From Gordonia tangerina (GTDB lineage: Bacteria; Actinomycetota; Actinomycetes; Mycobacteriales; Mycobacteriaceae): 64,000 nucleotides of DNA. The stretch spans positions 124,001-188,000 of the forward strand of contig NZ_JAKGCU010000001.1 of the NCBI RefSeq assembly GCF_021556435.1, written 5' to 3'. The position numbers were made by a program, and so were the translations under genes. The notes under the pieces are model-generated. The model was not told where the DNA came from. It worked only from the letters and a program-made list of their open reading frames with translations, and searched no databases. Of this stretch, positions 34,203 to 42,671 are shown one piece after another (within the stretch, counting starts at the first letter, position 1; each line of letters starts with the position of its first letter).

Positions 34203-35165
34203 AAAGCTGCTTCGTGGGTGACACCGGCCCTTTCGGTGCTCTTCGTTCTCTGTTGGTCGTCGGGATTCATCGGCGCCAAGCTCGGCGCCGCCGATGCGCA
34301 GATGACCACCGTCTTGGCATGGCGGTTTGTGGTGGTCAGCGTACTTCTCGTGGTGGTGGGCGCCCTGGTGCGACGTGGGGCAGCACCACCTCGCCGTGCG
34401 GCGCGCGTCTACGGCCATCAGGTCGTCATCGGCGCGCTCTCGCTGTTCGGCTACGCCGCAACCGTGTTCTGGGCCATCGGGCTGGGCGTCAGCACCGGGA
34501 CCACTGCGCTCATCGACGGCGTGCAGCCGCTGGTGGTCGCCGCACTGGCCGGGCCGGTCCTCGGCACCGCCGCGACAGGACGGCAGTGGTGGGGTTTGCT
34601 CGTCGGAGCCGCGGGCGTGGTGATCGTGACGTGGACCGATGCGGCGAGTGCGGCCACCGACGCGCCGTGGTGGGCTTATCTGGTGCCGCTCATCGGTATG
34701 GGGTGTCTCGTTGCGGCAACCTTTTTGGAGCGGCGAATCGACTCGCCGATGTCGGTGTGGGAGGCGTTCACCGTGCATTGTGTGACATCGGCGGCGTTGT
34801 TCGCCGCGTTGGCGATCGCGACCGGCGCCGTGGTTCCGCCGATGCAGTTGGACTTCTGGCTCGCAATCGGGTGGCTGGTGGTGTTCTCGACCTTGGGCGG
34901 CTTCGGCCTGTATTGGGTGCTCGTTCGCCGGGTCGGCGTGACATCGACGAATACCCTGATGTTCCTCATGCCGCCGGTGACGGCGGTCTGGGGAGCGGCG
35001 ATGTACAGCGAACCACTCACGTGGACAACCATCCTCGGGCTGAGTATGGCGCTCGGTGCCACCTGGGTGGTCAATCGCGGCGGCCGATGCGGTGGTGAAC
35101 GGTCGGATGCCGAACCGTCTGACATGGCAGCGTCTTACGACGCGCCGCGTCGAATGCGTCGATGA
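34185..35165 (+). CDS. EamA/DMT-family transporter
   Basis: 326 residues from ATG 34185 (ATG 34182 is directly before it). About ten membrane helices in two EamA repeats: FVLCWSSGFIGAKLGAADAQMTTVLAWRF in the first, FSTLGGFGLYWVLVRRVGVTSTNTLMFLMPPVTAVWGAAMYSEPLTW in the second. The family exports amino acids or drugs. The adjacent TetR and double operator suggest an inducible efflux role. Its last 95 bp overlap the convergent Lsr2 gene. Confidence 0.9.
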   Translation: MTSPIGKAASWVTPALSVLFVLCWSSGFIGAKLGAADAQMTTVLAWRFVVVSVLLVVVGALVRRGAAPPRRAARVYGHQVVIGALSLFGYAATVFWAIGLGVSTGTTALIDGVQPLVVAALAGPVLGTAATGRQWWGLLVGAAGVVIVTWTDAASAATDAPWWAYLVPLIGMGCLVAATFLERRIDSPMSVWEAFTVHCVTSAALFAALAIATGAVVPPMQLDFWLAIGWLVVFSTLGGFGLYWVLVRRVGVTSTNTLMFLMPPVTAVWGAAMYSEPLTWTTILGLSMALGATWVVNRGGRCGGERSDAEPSDMAASYDAPRRMRR

Positions 35166-35517
35166 GCTCGGCCGATAGCCGCCCGCGTGTCGACACCTCG
35201 TAGCCTTTCTCCTGTGCCCACAGCCGGATGGCCCGATTCCGTTGCCGCACCTCGGCGCGTGTGGACACCTTGGCCGGGCCATCGGTGGCCGGTACGCGCG
35301 CTGCCATCTGGACGTACTCCGCGATACCCACCTCGAATTTGGCGACATTCGCGGAGCGGAGGTCCAAACGGTAGCGAACCGGCCGACGGCCGGGTAGCTT
35401 CACCTCGAACTCGACACGGTTGAAGTCATCGGGATCGATCGGTTCTCCGTCCATGTCGTCGACGATCTCGATGCGTTGTATGCGGACCAATGTGCCGACC
35501 ACCCTCCCCAGTGTCAT
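35071..35517 (-). CDS. lsr2: Lsr2-family nucleoid protein
   Basis: 148 residues from ATG 35517. N-terminal dimerisation domain RIEIVDDMDGEPIDPDDFNRVEFEVKLPGRRPVRYRLDL and C-terminal DNA-binding domain NRAIRLWAQEKGYEVSTRGRLSAELIDAF with the RGR minor-groove hook. Lsr2 silences AT-rich, often horizontally acquired DNA. The N-terminus differs from canonical MAKKVTVTLVDD and there is a ~20-residue C-terminal extension, so this may be a second, divergent copy rather than the main lsr2. The tail overlaps the EamA 3' end on the other strand. Confidence 0.83.
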   Translation of the reverse strand: MTLGRVVGTLVRIQRIEIVDDMDGEPIDPDDFNRVEFEVKLPGRRPVRYRLDLRSANVAKFEVGIAEYVQMAARVPATDGPAKVSTRAEVRQRNRAIRLWAQEKGYEVSTRGRLSAELIDAFDAARRKTLPCQTVRHPTVHHRIGRRD

Positions 35518-35658
35518 ACTTGATCGCTGGTTCACGATAGTACATAAGTGCGTTGCGGGCTGATCCGGGTCCGCATTGAAGGATGTCCACCGCGGTGGCG
35601 GGGCTCGAGTGACATGATGCGAGGGTCCGTCACCCAAGACCCCACCGGGAAGATGAGA

Positions 35659-36837
35659 ATGCCGCCTCAACTGCACCTGAGCAGCATGCGACCGCGCGAC
35701 CCGGCCGAACCCGGCCGCTCCGCCGGTCCGCTCGAGTTGTTCTTCGACCTCGTGTTCGTGGTGGCAGTGGCCACCGCGGCTGTGCAACTGCATCATGCGT
35801 TGACAGAGAATCACGTGGCCGACGGCCTCGTGTCTTACGCGATCGTGTTCTTCGGGATCTGGTGGGCGTGGATGAACTTCACGTGGTTCGCCACCTCATT
35901 CGGTACCGACGACTGGCTCTACCGAGTACTGACGTTCGTGCAGATGGCGGGTGTGTTGGTGCTCGCGGCGGGAATCGAGCCGACCTTCACCGACCGCAAT
36001 TTCACGCTTCTGGTGGTCGGCTACGTGATCATGCGATTCGCGATGGTGGCCCAGTGGCTACGGGCGTCGCGCGCGTCGGTCGAGTTCCGGCGGACCTGCC
36101 GGCGTTATGCCGCGGGCATTGCAGTCGTGCAGTTTCTGTGGATTCTCTGGCTCTTCATTCCTGAAGGTCCGGTGGCCTCGGTCGTCTTGGTGTTGTTGAT
36201 CGCCGGCGAACTCGCCGTGCCCGTCGTCGCCGAACGGGCGGGCAACACGCCGTGGCATCCGCATCACATCACCGAACGCTACGGCCTGTTCACCCTGATC
36301 CTGTTGGGCGAGAGCCTGTTGGCCTCGGCCAACGCGATCATCGAGGCGCTGCACGGTGAAGAAGAACTCGCGCCACTGATCTCGCTGGCGATTCTGACCT
36401 TCATCGTCACTGCTTCGCTGTTCTGGATCTACTTCTGGCCGCCGCACCATCGCGCCATCGGCTCACTTTCGCAGTCGATCCGGTACGGCTATGTGCACTA
36501 CTTCGTGTTTGCGGCGGCGGGTGCGTTCTCGGCGGGTATCGAGGTGGAGATCGACGTGCTGACCCATCACAGCGAACTCACCGAGACCCAGGCGTCGTTC
36601 ACCGTCACCGTCCCGATCGCCATCTTCATTCTCGGCATCTGGTGGATAGCGTTGCGAGCCAACGCCGACCGTGTCGTCAACACGGTGGTCCCGGTGGGTG
36701 CGCTGCTGGTGCTGTTCGACCCGTTCATCCCGGTACCGGTGACCCTGACCGCGGTGCTGCTGATCGCCATCGTCGTCGTGCTGGTGCTGCACCCACCGGT
36801 GGGCGAGTGCAATTCGGAACGAGCAGAGCAACACTGA
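35659..36837 (+). CDS. LtrA-like low-temperature requirement membrane protein
   Basis: 392 residues from ATG 35659, with GGGAAG at about 35647-35652. Family signature ELFFDLVFVVAVA right after a short polar N-terminus, then about eleven membrane helices (WWAWMNFTWFATSFGTDDWLYR, HHITERYGLFTLILLGESLLA). LtrA proteins are named from Listeria cold growth; biochemical role unknown. It is divergent from Lsr2 and followed 57 bp later by a lipoprotein hydrolase. Confidence 0.88.
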   Translation: MPPQLHLSSMRPRDPAEPGRSAGPLELFFDLVFVVAVATAAVQLHHALTENHVADGLVSYAIVFFGIWWAWMNFTWFATSFGTDDWLYRVLTFVQMAGVLVLAAGIEPTFTDRNFTLLVVGYVIMRFAMVAQWLRASRASVEFRRTCRRYAAGIAVVQFLWILWLFIPEGPVASVVLVLLIAGELAVPVVAERAGNTPWHPHHITERYGLFTLILLGESLLASANAIIEALHGEEELAPLISLAILTFIVTASLFWIYFWPPHHRAIGSLSQSIRYGYVHYFVFAAAGAFSAGIEVEIDVLTHHSELTETQASFTVTVPIAIFILGIWWIALRANADRVVNTVVPVGALLVLFDPFIPVPVTLTAVLLIAIVVVLVLHPPVGECNSERAEQH

Positions 36838-36894
36838 CGACAAACAAATCACCGCAGACGCTGTCGCGGCGGTGAATGCTGAACAGGAGCCCGC

Positions 36895-37854
36895 GTGCGG
36901 CGTTTCAGGAAGTCCATGATCATCGGCCTGGTCGGAGCGATGGTGATGACCGCGGTTGCCTGCGGCTCGGATGGTTCCGAACCACCGACCGGCGGCCAGA
37001 GCAGCGCAGTCGCGACCTCGGGTGCCGATGCGGGTCAGGTGACCGTCACCCGCATCGAGTACCCCACCGTCGACGACGCCGACACCGAACAGAACTGGGC
37101 CGACCTCTACCTGCCCGCCGACGCTCAGGAACCCGACACCGTCCCGCTGGTCGTGCTGATCCACGGCGGTTCCTGGCAGAGCCACTTGGGTGCGGATCTG
37201 TTCGACCCGTTGGCTCGCGACCTCGCGGCGCGGGGGATGGCGGTCTACAACGTCGAGTATCGGCGTGTCGGATCCGGTGGCGGGTGGCCGACCACCTTCC
37301 GCGACATCGCCAGTGCCCTCGATCATGTGGTCGACGTGGACAAGCGTTACCCGCAACTGACCACCGACGATGAGCTCGTCGTCGGGCACAGTGCGGGTGC
37401 GCAGTTGGCGGTGTGGGGCGGAACCCGACACAAACTGGAGAACGACGAAGTCGGTTCCCGTCCGGTGTTCCGGCCCACCCGAGTCGTGTCGTTGGCCGGT
37501 CCCCTGGACATGCGCTACGCCGCGACACACGGTGATGACCGCATCGTGACCGTGCTCGGCGGCACTCCCGGCGAGGTGCCCGACAGGTACACCTCGGTGG
37601 ACCCGATTCAGAACATCGATCCGGACACGCCGGTGATCGCGATGCACGGCTCGGCCGACACCGTTGTGGCCCCGGTCAATTCGCGCCGCTATGTCGAAGC
37701 CGTGGAGCGCGAGGACGGGACCGCCTCGCTGGTCCTGCTCTCCGACATCGACCACGCGGCGATCGTCTCATCGGATGCGCCGTCCTACGAGCGGGTGCTC
37801 GATGTCATCAGCGCGACCTCGGAGGCGTCGCTGGACGAGCTGACCGAGGAATAG
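36895..37854 (+). CDS. Lipid-anchored alpha/beta hydrolase (BD-FAE-like)
   Basis: 319 residues from GTG 36895. A signal peptide ends at the lipobox TAVAC. The hydrolase domain has the oxyanion HGGSW, nucleophile elbow GHSAGAQLA (Ser), Asp in MHGSADTVV and His in DIDHAAI, so the triad is complete. The fold resembles feruloyl/carboxyl-esterase and N-formylkynurenine formamidase-like enzymes. It acts outside the membrane, attached to it. Confidence 0.87.
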   Translation: MRRFRKSMIIGLVGAMVMTAVACGSDGSEPPTGGQSSAVATSGADAGQVTVTRIEYPTVDDADTEQNWADLYLPADAQEPDTVPLVVLIHGGSWQSHLGADLFDPLARDLAARGMAVYNVEYRRVGSGGGWPTTFRDIASALDHVVDVDKRYPQLTTDDELVVGHSAGAQLAVWGGTRHKLENDEVGSRPVFRPTRVVSLAGPLDMRYAATHGDDRIVTVLGGTPGEVPDRYTSVDPIQNIDPDTPVIAMHGSADTVVAPVNSRRYVEAVEREDGTASLVLLSDIDHAAIVSSDAPSYERVLDVISATSEASLDELTEE

Positions 37855-37923
37855 CTGCCATGCAGCGGCTGCGGTCCATCGTCAGGGGAGCCGAGTCCTG
37901 AGCAAAGACCTCGGATGTCCTGT

Positions 37924-38029
37924 CAGCAATCTCCCAGCCGGACCCGATGTGCTGACCAGGTTCGGGGCGCATCGTTGTTCCTGTCAGAGATGCGCCGGCG
38001 TGAGGCCGGACCGAACAGGAAGGGCAACG
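37924..38029 (+). promoter_or_regulatory. Conserved 106-nt leader of small peptide B
   Basis: Starts CAGCAATCTCCCAGCCGG and ends at the ATG at 38030. It is collinear with the leader of peptide A with no gap needed. The ribosome binding site GGAAGGG is at 38018-38024. Confidence 0.5.
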
Positions 38030-38134
38030 ATGCCGACTCCCGCCAAGAACACCAACATCGCCCCGCAGCGCCGCCGTCGTCGGGTTCGCCAGTTCGACAA
38101 GCGCCTGCGCCGTTGGATTTGGGTGTGGAAGTAA
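38030..38134 (+). CDS. Small Arg/Trp-rich peptide B (34 residues)
   Basis: ATG 38030 to TAA 38134. Layout MPTPAKNTNIAPQ, then RRRRRVRQFDKRLRRW and WVWK at the end. Paralogue of peptide A at 18101 (shared MPTP start, Arg run, Val-Arg, Asp-x-Arg-x-Arg-Arg-Trp, aromatic tail). It has its own leader and a strong hairpin terminator, so it is an independent gene. Very basic; could bind RNA, ribosome or membranes. Function unknown. Confidence 0.7.
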   Translation: MPTPAKNTNIAPQRRRRRVRQFDKRLRRWIWVWK

Positions 38135-38158
38135 ACCCCGACCCGCCACACCCAGCTG

Positions 38159-38200
38159 CCACGACCCCGGTGCCCACTCTCCCTGGCGCCGGGGTCGTGG
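38159..38200 (+). terminator. Hairpin terminator of peptide B
   Basis: Perfect 12-bp stem CCACGACCCCGG / CCGGGGTCGTGG, starting 24 bp after the stop codon, with inner GGTGCC/GGCGCC pairing. Confidence 0.8.
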
Positions 38201-38315
38201 TGTGTTGCATGCCGACTCGGTCAGTGAAGGCTGCCGCGGCGATCGTGCATAGTGAGGCACGGTTCGACGACTCGAGCGGGGTTGCGGCGGGGCGAACACC
38301 AGGTCTATATGTGGC

Positions 38316-40055
38316 TCAGACCGTCTCGGCGTCAGCGCGCCAGGTGACGGTCACCGGGACGGTGTCGTCCCACGGTTGGCGGGTCACCAGGTCGGCTACG
38401 TTGACGTAGCCACGTTCGAGTTCACCGATCGCCGGGTCCACGAGCCGATACTGCTGGGTCTGCCGGTGGATGGGCTGCCCGTCGAGCAGCACGACACGTA
38501 CCTCGCCCGGCTCGAACCGGCAGCGGCTGTGTAGCGCGGCGATGAGCTGCTCGTTGCACATGTGGCCGTCGCCGAAATTCCAGCCCATCGCCGTCGAGCA
38601 GATGCGTTCGCCGTCGGTCAGCACATACGCCGACTCGTCGTGGGGCGCCATGGCGCGATGGGCGAGCGTGAACAATGCCCGGCCGTGACTGTTGAAGGAG
38701 CGGAACGCATATCCCATGTACAGCGGGATCTGCGCCGCCTCGGGGGAGCCATAGAACCGCTCGAGCTGCGCGGCCGGCATCGAGGCGATGGCGACGATGC
38801 CGTTCTCGATCTTCGCCGACGCCGACGGCTTCATGCACCACAGGCTGGTGTCCCAGTTGCCGGCGTAATAGCGCATGCCGGGCAGGAACGACACGGTGCG
38901 TGGCGAGAGGTTACCGAGGACCACAGTGCCCGCCGACACCGCGAACAACACGATCGGCCAGGGGGATTGGAGGTCGGTGAGGCCGATGTCGGCGTGGCCG
39001 ACGAACAGCGCCAGCACGCCGAACATCATGAAGACGTTCCATTCCAGCGGCACCCCCATCGGAATCGAGGACAGGATGCCGAAATGGAAGATCAGCATGA
39101 CGGTGGCGGTCACCGCGGTGACCCAGCCGCCGTGGGAGAAGAACAGCGCGATCGGGACCAGACCCTCGACGGCGGTGGAGAAGTGGGCGATCCAGCGGGA
39201 GCGTCGCCCGGGGCGCAGGTCGTCGGGGAAGTTCTCGAAGAACTTGCGTTTGATCGCCGGCGACCGCCAGATCGGGTTGTTCGACATCATCGTCGAGATC
39301 ACGAACGGGAAGTGCTTGTTCAGTTTCGACGTGGCCGCGCCCAGCCAGATGCACAGGAAGATCAGTTCCGCGCCGATGATCATGTCCGCGCCGGCGAACA
39401 GGAACGTCACCGTGAGGGCCGCGTACACCTCGCCGCGGGCCGCGAGGAAGACGGTCTTGTCCCGCAGGCCGAGGACCGCGAGCAGTATCAGGATCGTCCA
39501 GATCTGCCACACCGGCAGAACGCCGGCGGTGGTGTCGAGCGCGGGGATCGGTCCGGTACCGGAACCGAACAATGCCACCAGCAGCATCAGCAGGAAGGCG
39601 CCGTAGAGCACCGCGTCGAGGGGTCGGCGGGTGTCGCCGCGGGTGAGCGGGATGCGTGCCGGCCACGGCGGCTGGCGGATGGTGCCCGGTCGCAGCCAGT
39701 AGAGGACCGATCCCATCGGCGGGAAGAACCGGTTGTTCAGCGGCCCGAATCCGCAGCCGAGGCCGATGACCTCGAACAGCATCGTGTACAGCACGACCTT
39801 CTGGAAGACGATCGGCTCGTTGTACCAGGCGGTGACATCAAAGAACCCGTCGATACCCGGGGTCGCGACGACGAGGATCCACCCGACCAGGACGTAAGCC
39901 ACGATCTTGCCGACATAGAACAGGTGCAACGCCACCGGTGTCCCGAACCCGACCTCGGCCCAGTGTTTCGCCATCGGGCGGATCTTCTCCGCCCGCGTCC
40001 CCTGACTCCACGTCGGGAAGTCGATCTCAGGGGTGTTCTGCTTCAGGAATCCCAT
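38316..40055 (-). CDS. DUF3556 transmembrane protein
   Basis: 579 residues from ATG 40055 (an upstream in-frame TTG at 40064 is possible; neither has a clear RBS). Starts MGFLKQNTPEIDF, then several membrane helices (LHLFYVGKIVAYVLVGWILVVATPGI, VVLYTMLFEVIGLGCGFGPLNNRFFPP) and a soluble C-terminal third. DUF3556 is typical of mycolic-acid bacteria; function unknown. The palindrome CAAGCAGTTGCTTG lies just upstream of the start. Confidence 0.85.
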   Translation of the reverse strand: MGFLKQNTPEIDFPTWSQGTRAEKIRPMAKHWAEVGFGTPVALHLFYVGKIVAYVLVGWILVVATPGIDGFFDVTAWYNEPIVFQKVVLYTMLFEVIGLGCGFGPLNNRFFPPMGSVLYWLRPGTIRQPPWPARIPLTRGDTRRPLDAVLYGAFLLMLLVALFGSGTGPIPALDTTAGVLPVWQIWTILILLAVLGLRDKTVFLAARGEVYAALTVTFLFAGADMIIGAELIFLCIWLGAATSKLNKHFPFVISTMMSNNPIWRSPAIKRKFFENFPDDLRPGRRSRWIAHFSTAVEGLVPIALFFSHGGWVTAVTATVMLIFHFGILSSIPMGVPLEWNVFMMFGVLALFVGHADIGLTDLQSPWPIVLFAVSAGTVVLGNLSPRTVSFLPGMRYYAGNWDTSLWCMKPSASAKIENGIVAIASMPAAQLERFYGSPEAAQIPLYMGYAFRSFNSHGRALFTLAHRAMAPHDESAYVLTDGERICSTAMGWNFGDGHMCNEQLIAALHSRCRFEPGEVRVVLLDGQPIHRQTQQYRLVDPAIGELERGYVNVADLVTRQPWDDTVPVTVTWRADAETV

Positions 40056-40074
40056 CGTTGGCAAGCTAGCAAAG

Positions 40075-40088
40075 CAAGCAGTTGCTTG
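40075..40088. promoter_or_regulatory. Palindrome CAAGCA-GT-TGCTTG upstream of the DUF3556 gene
   Basis: 6-bp arms with a 2-bp spacer, 20 bp from the DUF3556 start; a third AAGCA copy lies next to it. Similar in form to TetR operators such as those controlling lipid genes, but no regulator is adjacent. Confidence 0.4.
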
Positions 40089-40165
40089 GTAGCGCTATGC
40101 GGATGTCGTGGCTCAGAGCGGCAGGCACGTGTCTCAACCCGCCCTGTCCTGGGTATCCGGTCACC

Positions 40166-40654
40166 ATGACCACTCCGAGTCCGTACCGCCGTCAACTCCT
40201 CGCGACGTATCTGCGCATGCACCTCGTCGGCGCGGGCGCCGGCATTCGATTGGCCGAACTGCTGGCCGGTGATCCCTGGACCGACGGCCGGCTCGACCAC
40301 CTACCGGACGAACTCGCCGACGAGGCCACCTTCTCTCGGGGTTGGGCGGCGTCGGTGAGTGGTTTGTCCGAGTCGTGGGTACCGCCGACGTTCGCTCTCA
40401 CCGCCGGGGTGCGCCGCGTCGTGGCCCCGTTGCGCCCCACCCGCGGGCGGTTTCGGCGCGTCCTCGCGCTTGAGGCGATGCGGTCACTGGTACTGGCGAA
40501 GAAGGCGATGTGGGAACTCGGCATCGCCCTCGGCGACGACGTCGTCGACCGGGACACCGTCGAGCAACTCCGCATGCATGACGAGGATGCGAAACGGCAG
40601 GCGCGAACCCTACAGGAGCTGCACCAGCGGGCATCCTCGGAGGTATTCACCTGA
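40166..40654 (+). CDS. Hypothetical helical protein
   Basis: 162 residues from ATG 40166; the frame to 40082 crosses the promoter region. Predominantly helical by eye (ATYLRMHLVGAGAGIRLAELLAG; LALEAMRSLVLAKKAMWELGIALGD; LRMHDEDAKRQARTLQELHQRA). No membrane helices and no known domain recognised. Stands alone between divergent DUF3556 and a lipoprotein. Confidence 0.65.
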   Translation: MTTPSPYRRQLLATYLRMHLVGAGAGIRLAELLAGDPWTDGRLDHLPDELADEATFSRGWAASVSGLSESWVPPTFALTAGVRRVVAPLRPTRGRFRRVLALEAMRSLVLAKKAMWELGIALGDDVVDRDTVEQLRMHDEDAKRQARTLQELHQRASSEVFT

Positions 40655-40724
40655 CCGACGGCGCAGCGTGCCGCAGTCAGTCTTAGACCGCCACTACGCT
40701 CGATGCCGGATCTGAGGGAGCGTG

Positions 40725-41360
40725 ATGATGAAACGACGGGCGATGGCGGTGGCGGTGATGCTGGTCGGCGCGGCGGCCTTGAGCGGGTGTGGCGACTCCG
40801 ACGACGACGTGGGTGTCGCCACCGTGACCAGCACGCTGGTTGTCACCCCCAGCACTGCGGCGAGTAGCCAAGCCGCCGGATCACCGGGCAACACCAACTG
40901 TGTCGAGGACGGCATGGACCCGGCCACCTGGAACACCGCCGCCGACACCGCACCGCCGCTCGCCCCGGTCACCGACGGCGGAGTCACCGACGTGACCCCC
41001 AGCGCCGGAGACTGTTTCGACACCATCGTCATCCGTACCGACACCGACTCCGACGTCGGCTTCAACGTCCGCTACGTACCGCAGGTCACCGAGGACGGAT
41101 CGGGTCGACCCGTCCCGCTCCGCGGTGACGCGTTCCTGCAGGTCTCGGTGTCCGCGCCGGTGCTGGACCCACAACTGACCGACACCTTCGACTTCACGGC
41201 CGACGATCAGTACCGCACACTGCGCGAGATCGCTTTCGCCACCTCCTTCGAAGGTGTCACCACGCTGGGCGTCGGGGTTGACCACACCACCCCGTTCGCC
41301 GTCGAATCCCGTCGCGCCGACGACGGCACCACCGACATCGTCATGTACCTGGCGCATTGA
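40725..41360 (+). CDS. AMIN-like domain lipoprotein
   Basis: 211 residues from ATG 40725 (GTG 40722 and ATG 40728 are adjacent), with GAGGGAG upstream. The signal peptide ends at lipobox LSGC. The C-terminal domain (CFDTIVIRTDTDSDVGFNVRYVPQV..., FEGVTTLGVGVDHTTPFAV) has the pattern of actinobacterial AMIN-like proteins, found on the outer face of the membrane. Role unknown. Confidence 0.78.
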   Translation: MMKRRAMAVAVMLVGAAALSGCGDSDDDVGVATVTSTLVVTPSTAASSQAAGSPGNTNCVEDGMDPATWNTAADTAPPLAPVTDGGVTDVTPSAGDCFDTIVIRTDTDSDVGFNVRYVPQVTEDGSGRPVPLRGDAFLQVSVSAPVLDPQLTDTFDFTADDQYRTLREIAFATSFEGVTTLGVGVDHTTPFAVESRRADDGTTDIVMYLAH

Positions 41361-41383
41361 CCGACATCGGCGGGTGACAATCC

Positions 41384-41986
41384 TCAGCGCGACGCCAGCA
41401 GCGGGGTGTGCAGATCGTAGTAGGAGATGTCGCCCATCAACCGCATCTCCTCTTCGAACAGCGGCCGCAGATCGTCGGGCATCTCCATCTTCTCGCCCTC
41501 GCGGGCCGCGGCCTCGGAGGTGAAGTAGATGGCCTCCACATACGAGTCACTGCCGTCGCCACACAGCAGTCCGCCGATGATGTCCGGGCGACCCTCGTGC
41601 ACCCGGTCGGACACTTCGCCCATCAGCTCGCGCATGCGGCCGACGTCGCTGGAGTGGCTTTCCATGATCTGGACGAAGCCGGCGTCGTCGGAACCGCCCT
41701 GCATCCACTCGGTGACATCCGTGCAGTCCATGAACGTGACCGGGCCGTCGAAGCACTGCTCGGTCTCGGCCCACCAGGTGCCCTGTTCGGGACGTTCGCT
41801 GTTGCGTTTCGCGGCCTCTTGGGATTCGAACCGAGCCAGCGCCACGAAGGTGCCGTCGTCGGTGATGCCGGCGGTGGTGCCGAGGTAGCCGGTCGCGCCC
41901 GGCTTCAGTTCGGTGTCCCATCGGTCGAGGCAGCGTTGCAGCCCGTCGGCATCGGATACTTTTCCTTGGAAGAGTTGAATGAACAT
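41384..41986 (-). CDS. Dimeric alpha/beta-barrel (ABM-like) hypothetical protein
   Basis: 200 residues from ATG 41986, with a GGAGG site just upstream. Two ferredoxin-like halves are visible: FIQLFQGKVSDADGLQRCLDRWDTELKP...LARFESQEAAKRN, and FVQIMESHSSDVGRMRELMGEVSDRV...EAIYFTSEAAAREGE. This is the layout of antibiotic-biosynthesis-monooxygenase and related barrel proteins, but no heme or catalytic residues can be assigned. Function unknown. Confidence 0.72.
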   Translation of the reverse strand: MFIQLFQGKVSDADGLQRCLDRWDTELKPGATGYLGTTAGITDDGTFVALARFESQEAAKRNSERPEQGTWWAETEQCFDGPVTFMDCTDVTEWMQGGSDDAGFVQIMESHSSDVGRMRELMGEVSDRVHEGRPDIIGGLLCGDGSDSYVEAIYFTSEAAAREGEKMEMPDDLRPLFEEEMRLMGDISYYDLHTPLLASR

Positions 41987-42158
41987 GATTGCCTCCGTGC
42001 GGATTTCCGCAGTGAGATCATCTGGTGGTGGCCGACCCGTCGCAGGTCCCGTCGCACACCGACGGCCCATGGCCGCAGCCACTCCACCGATAATCGTGCT
42101 CTCCCGCACGGGACGGCGCAAGGGTGTCCGAGGACTTGCGCAGGGCGTCGCAACATCT

Positions 42159-42201
42159 GGTCCCTGAGGAGCCCGGAGCTTGCGGAGGGCGTCACGAAGG
42201 G
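42159..42201. repeat. Second copy of a GGTCCCTGAGGAGC repeat
   Basis: GGTCCCTGAGGAGC, then GAGCTTGCG and GTCACGAAGGG, matching the element at 3998-4034 with a small insertion. It occupies the 271-bp gap before the small membrane protein gene, which holds no other feature. Confidence 0.6.
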
Positions 42202-42257
42202 TCACCCCCCCACACCACAAAAACGTAGCGTGGAGGCACCGATTCTGGACGGAGACC

Positions 42258-42665
42258 ATGACCGACCCCGACGACCCGGACCCCGACGACCCGGACCGTG
42301 GCAGACCATTGGACCCCACCAGTCGTGAGAGCGTTCTCGTCATCACGCTCGCGCTGGCCGGGCTGATGATGACGCTGGCGACGTCGACGCTGCCGGTAAT
42401 CGCCGACGTACCGCGCAGCGGGGTCTTCGCAGTGGTGGACGGCGCGGCAGATACCGCCGGCTATCTGGCGATGGCCGCGATTGCGGCGCGACCGCCCGTG
42501 CGCTGGGAGCTGGTGCGCCGCGTCGGTTGGGCGATGATTGCCGTGGCCGTGCTCGGTGGGGTGTGGGCGGCTGCGGCCGGTTCCGGCGCAGACTTCCTGC
42601 TCGCGATGTCGGGGTTGATGGCGGCGGTGGTGATCGTGGTCAGCCACCTCGTCGCGAGTCGCTGA
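42258..42665 (+). CDS. Small membrane protein of unknown function
   Basis: 135 residues from ATG 42258 with GGAGACC upstream. The N-terminus is an acidic DPDD repeat, then four hydrophobic segments (LVITLALAGLMMTLATSTL; FAVVDGAADTAGYLAMAAIAA; VGWAMIAVAVLGGVWAAAA; FLLAMSGLMAAVVIVVSHL). Convergent with the secreted protein at 42672 with 6 bp between stops. Confidence 0.68.
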   Translation: MTDPDDPDPDDPDRGRPLDPTSRESVLVITLALAGLMMTLATSTLPVIADVPRSGVFAVVDGAADTAGYLAMAAIAARPPVRWELVRRVGWAMIAVAVLGGVWAAAAGSGADFLLAMSGLMAAVVIVVSHLVASR

Positions 42666-42671
42666 CCGTGC

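Noticed and set aside
38562-40169. 535-codon forward open frame opposite the DUF3556 gene
   Set aside because: It is the high-GC antisense shadow of a recognised membrane protein; its translation is Arg/Glu/Gln-rich without any domain.
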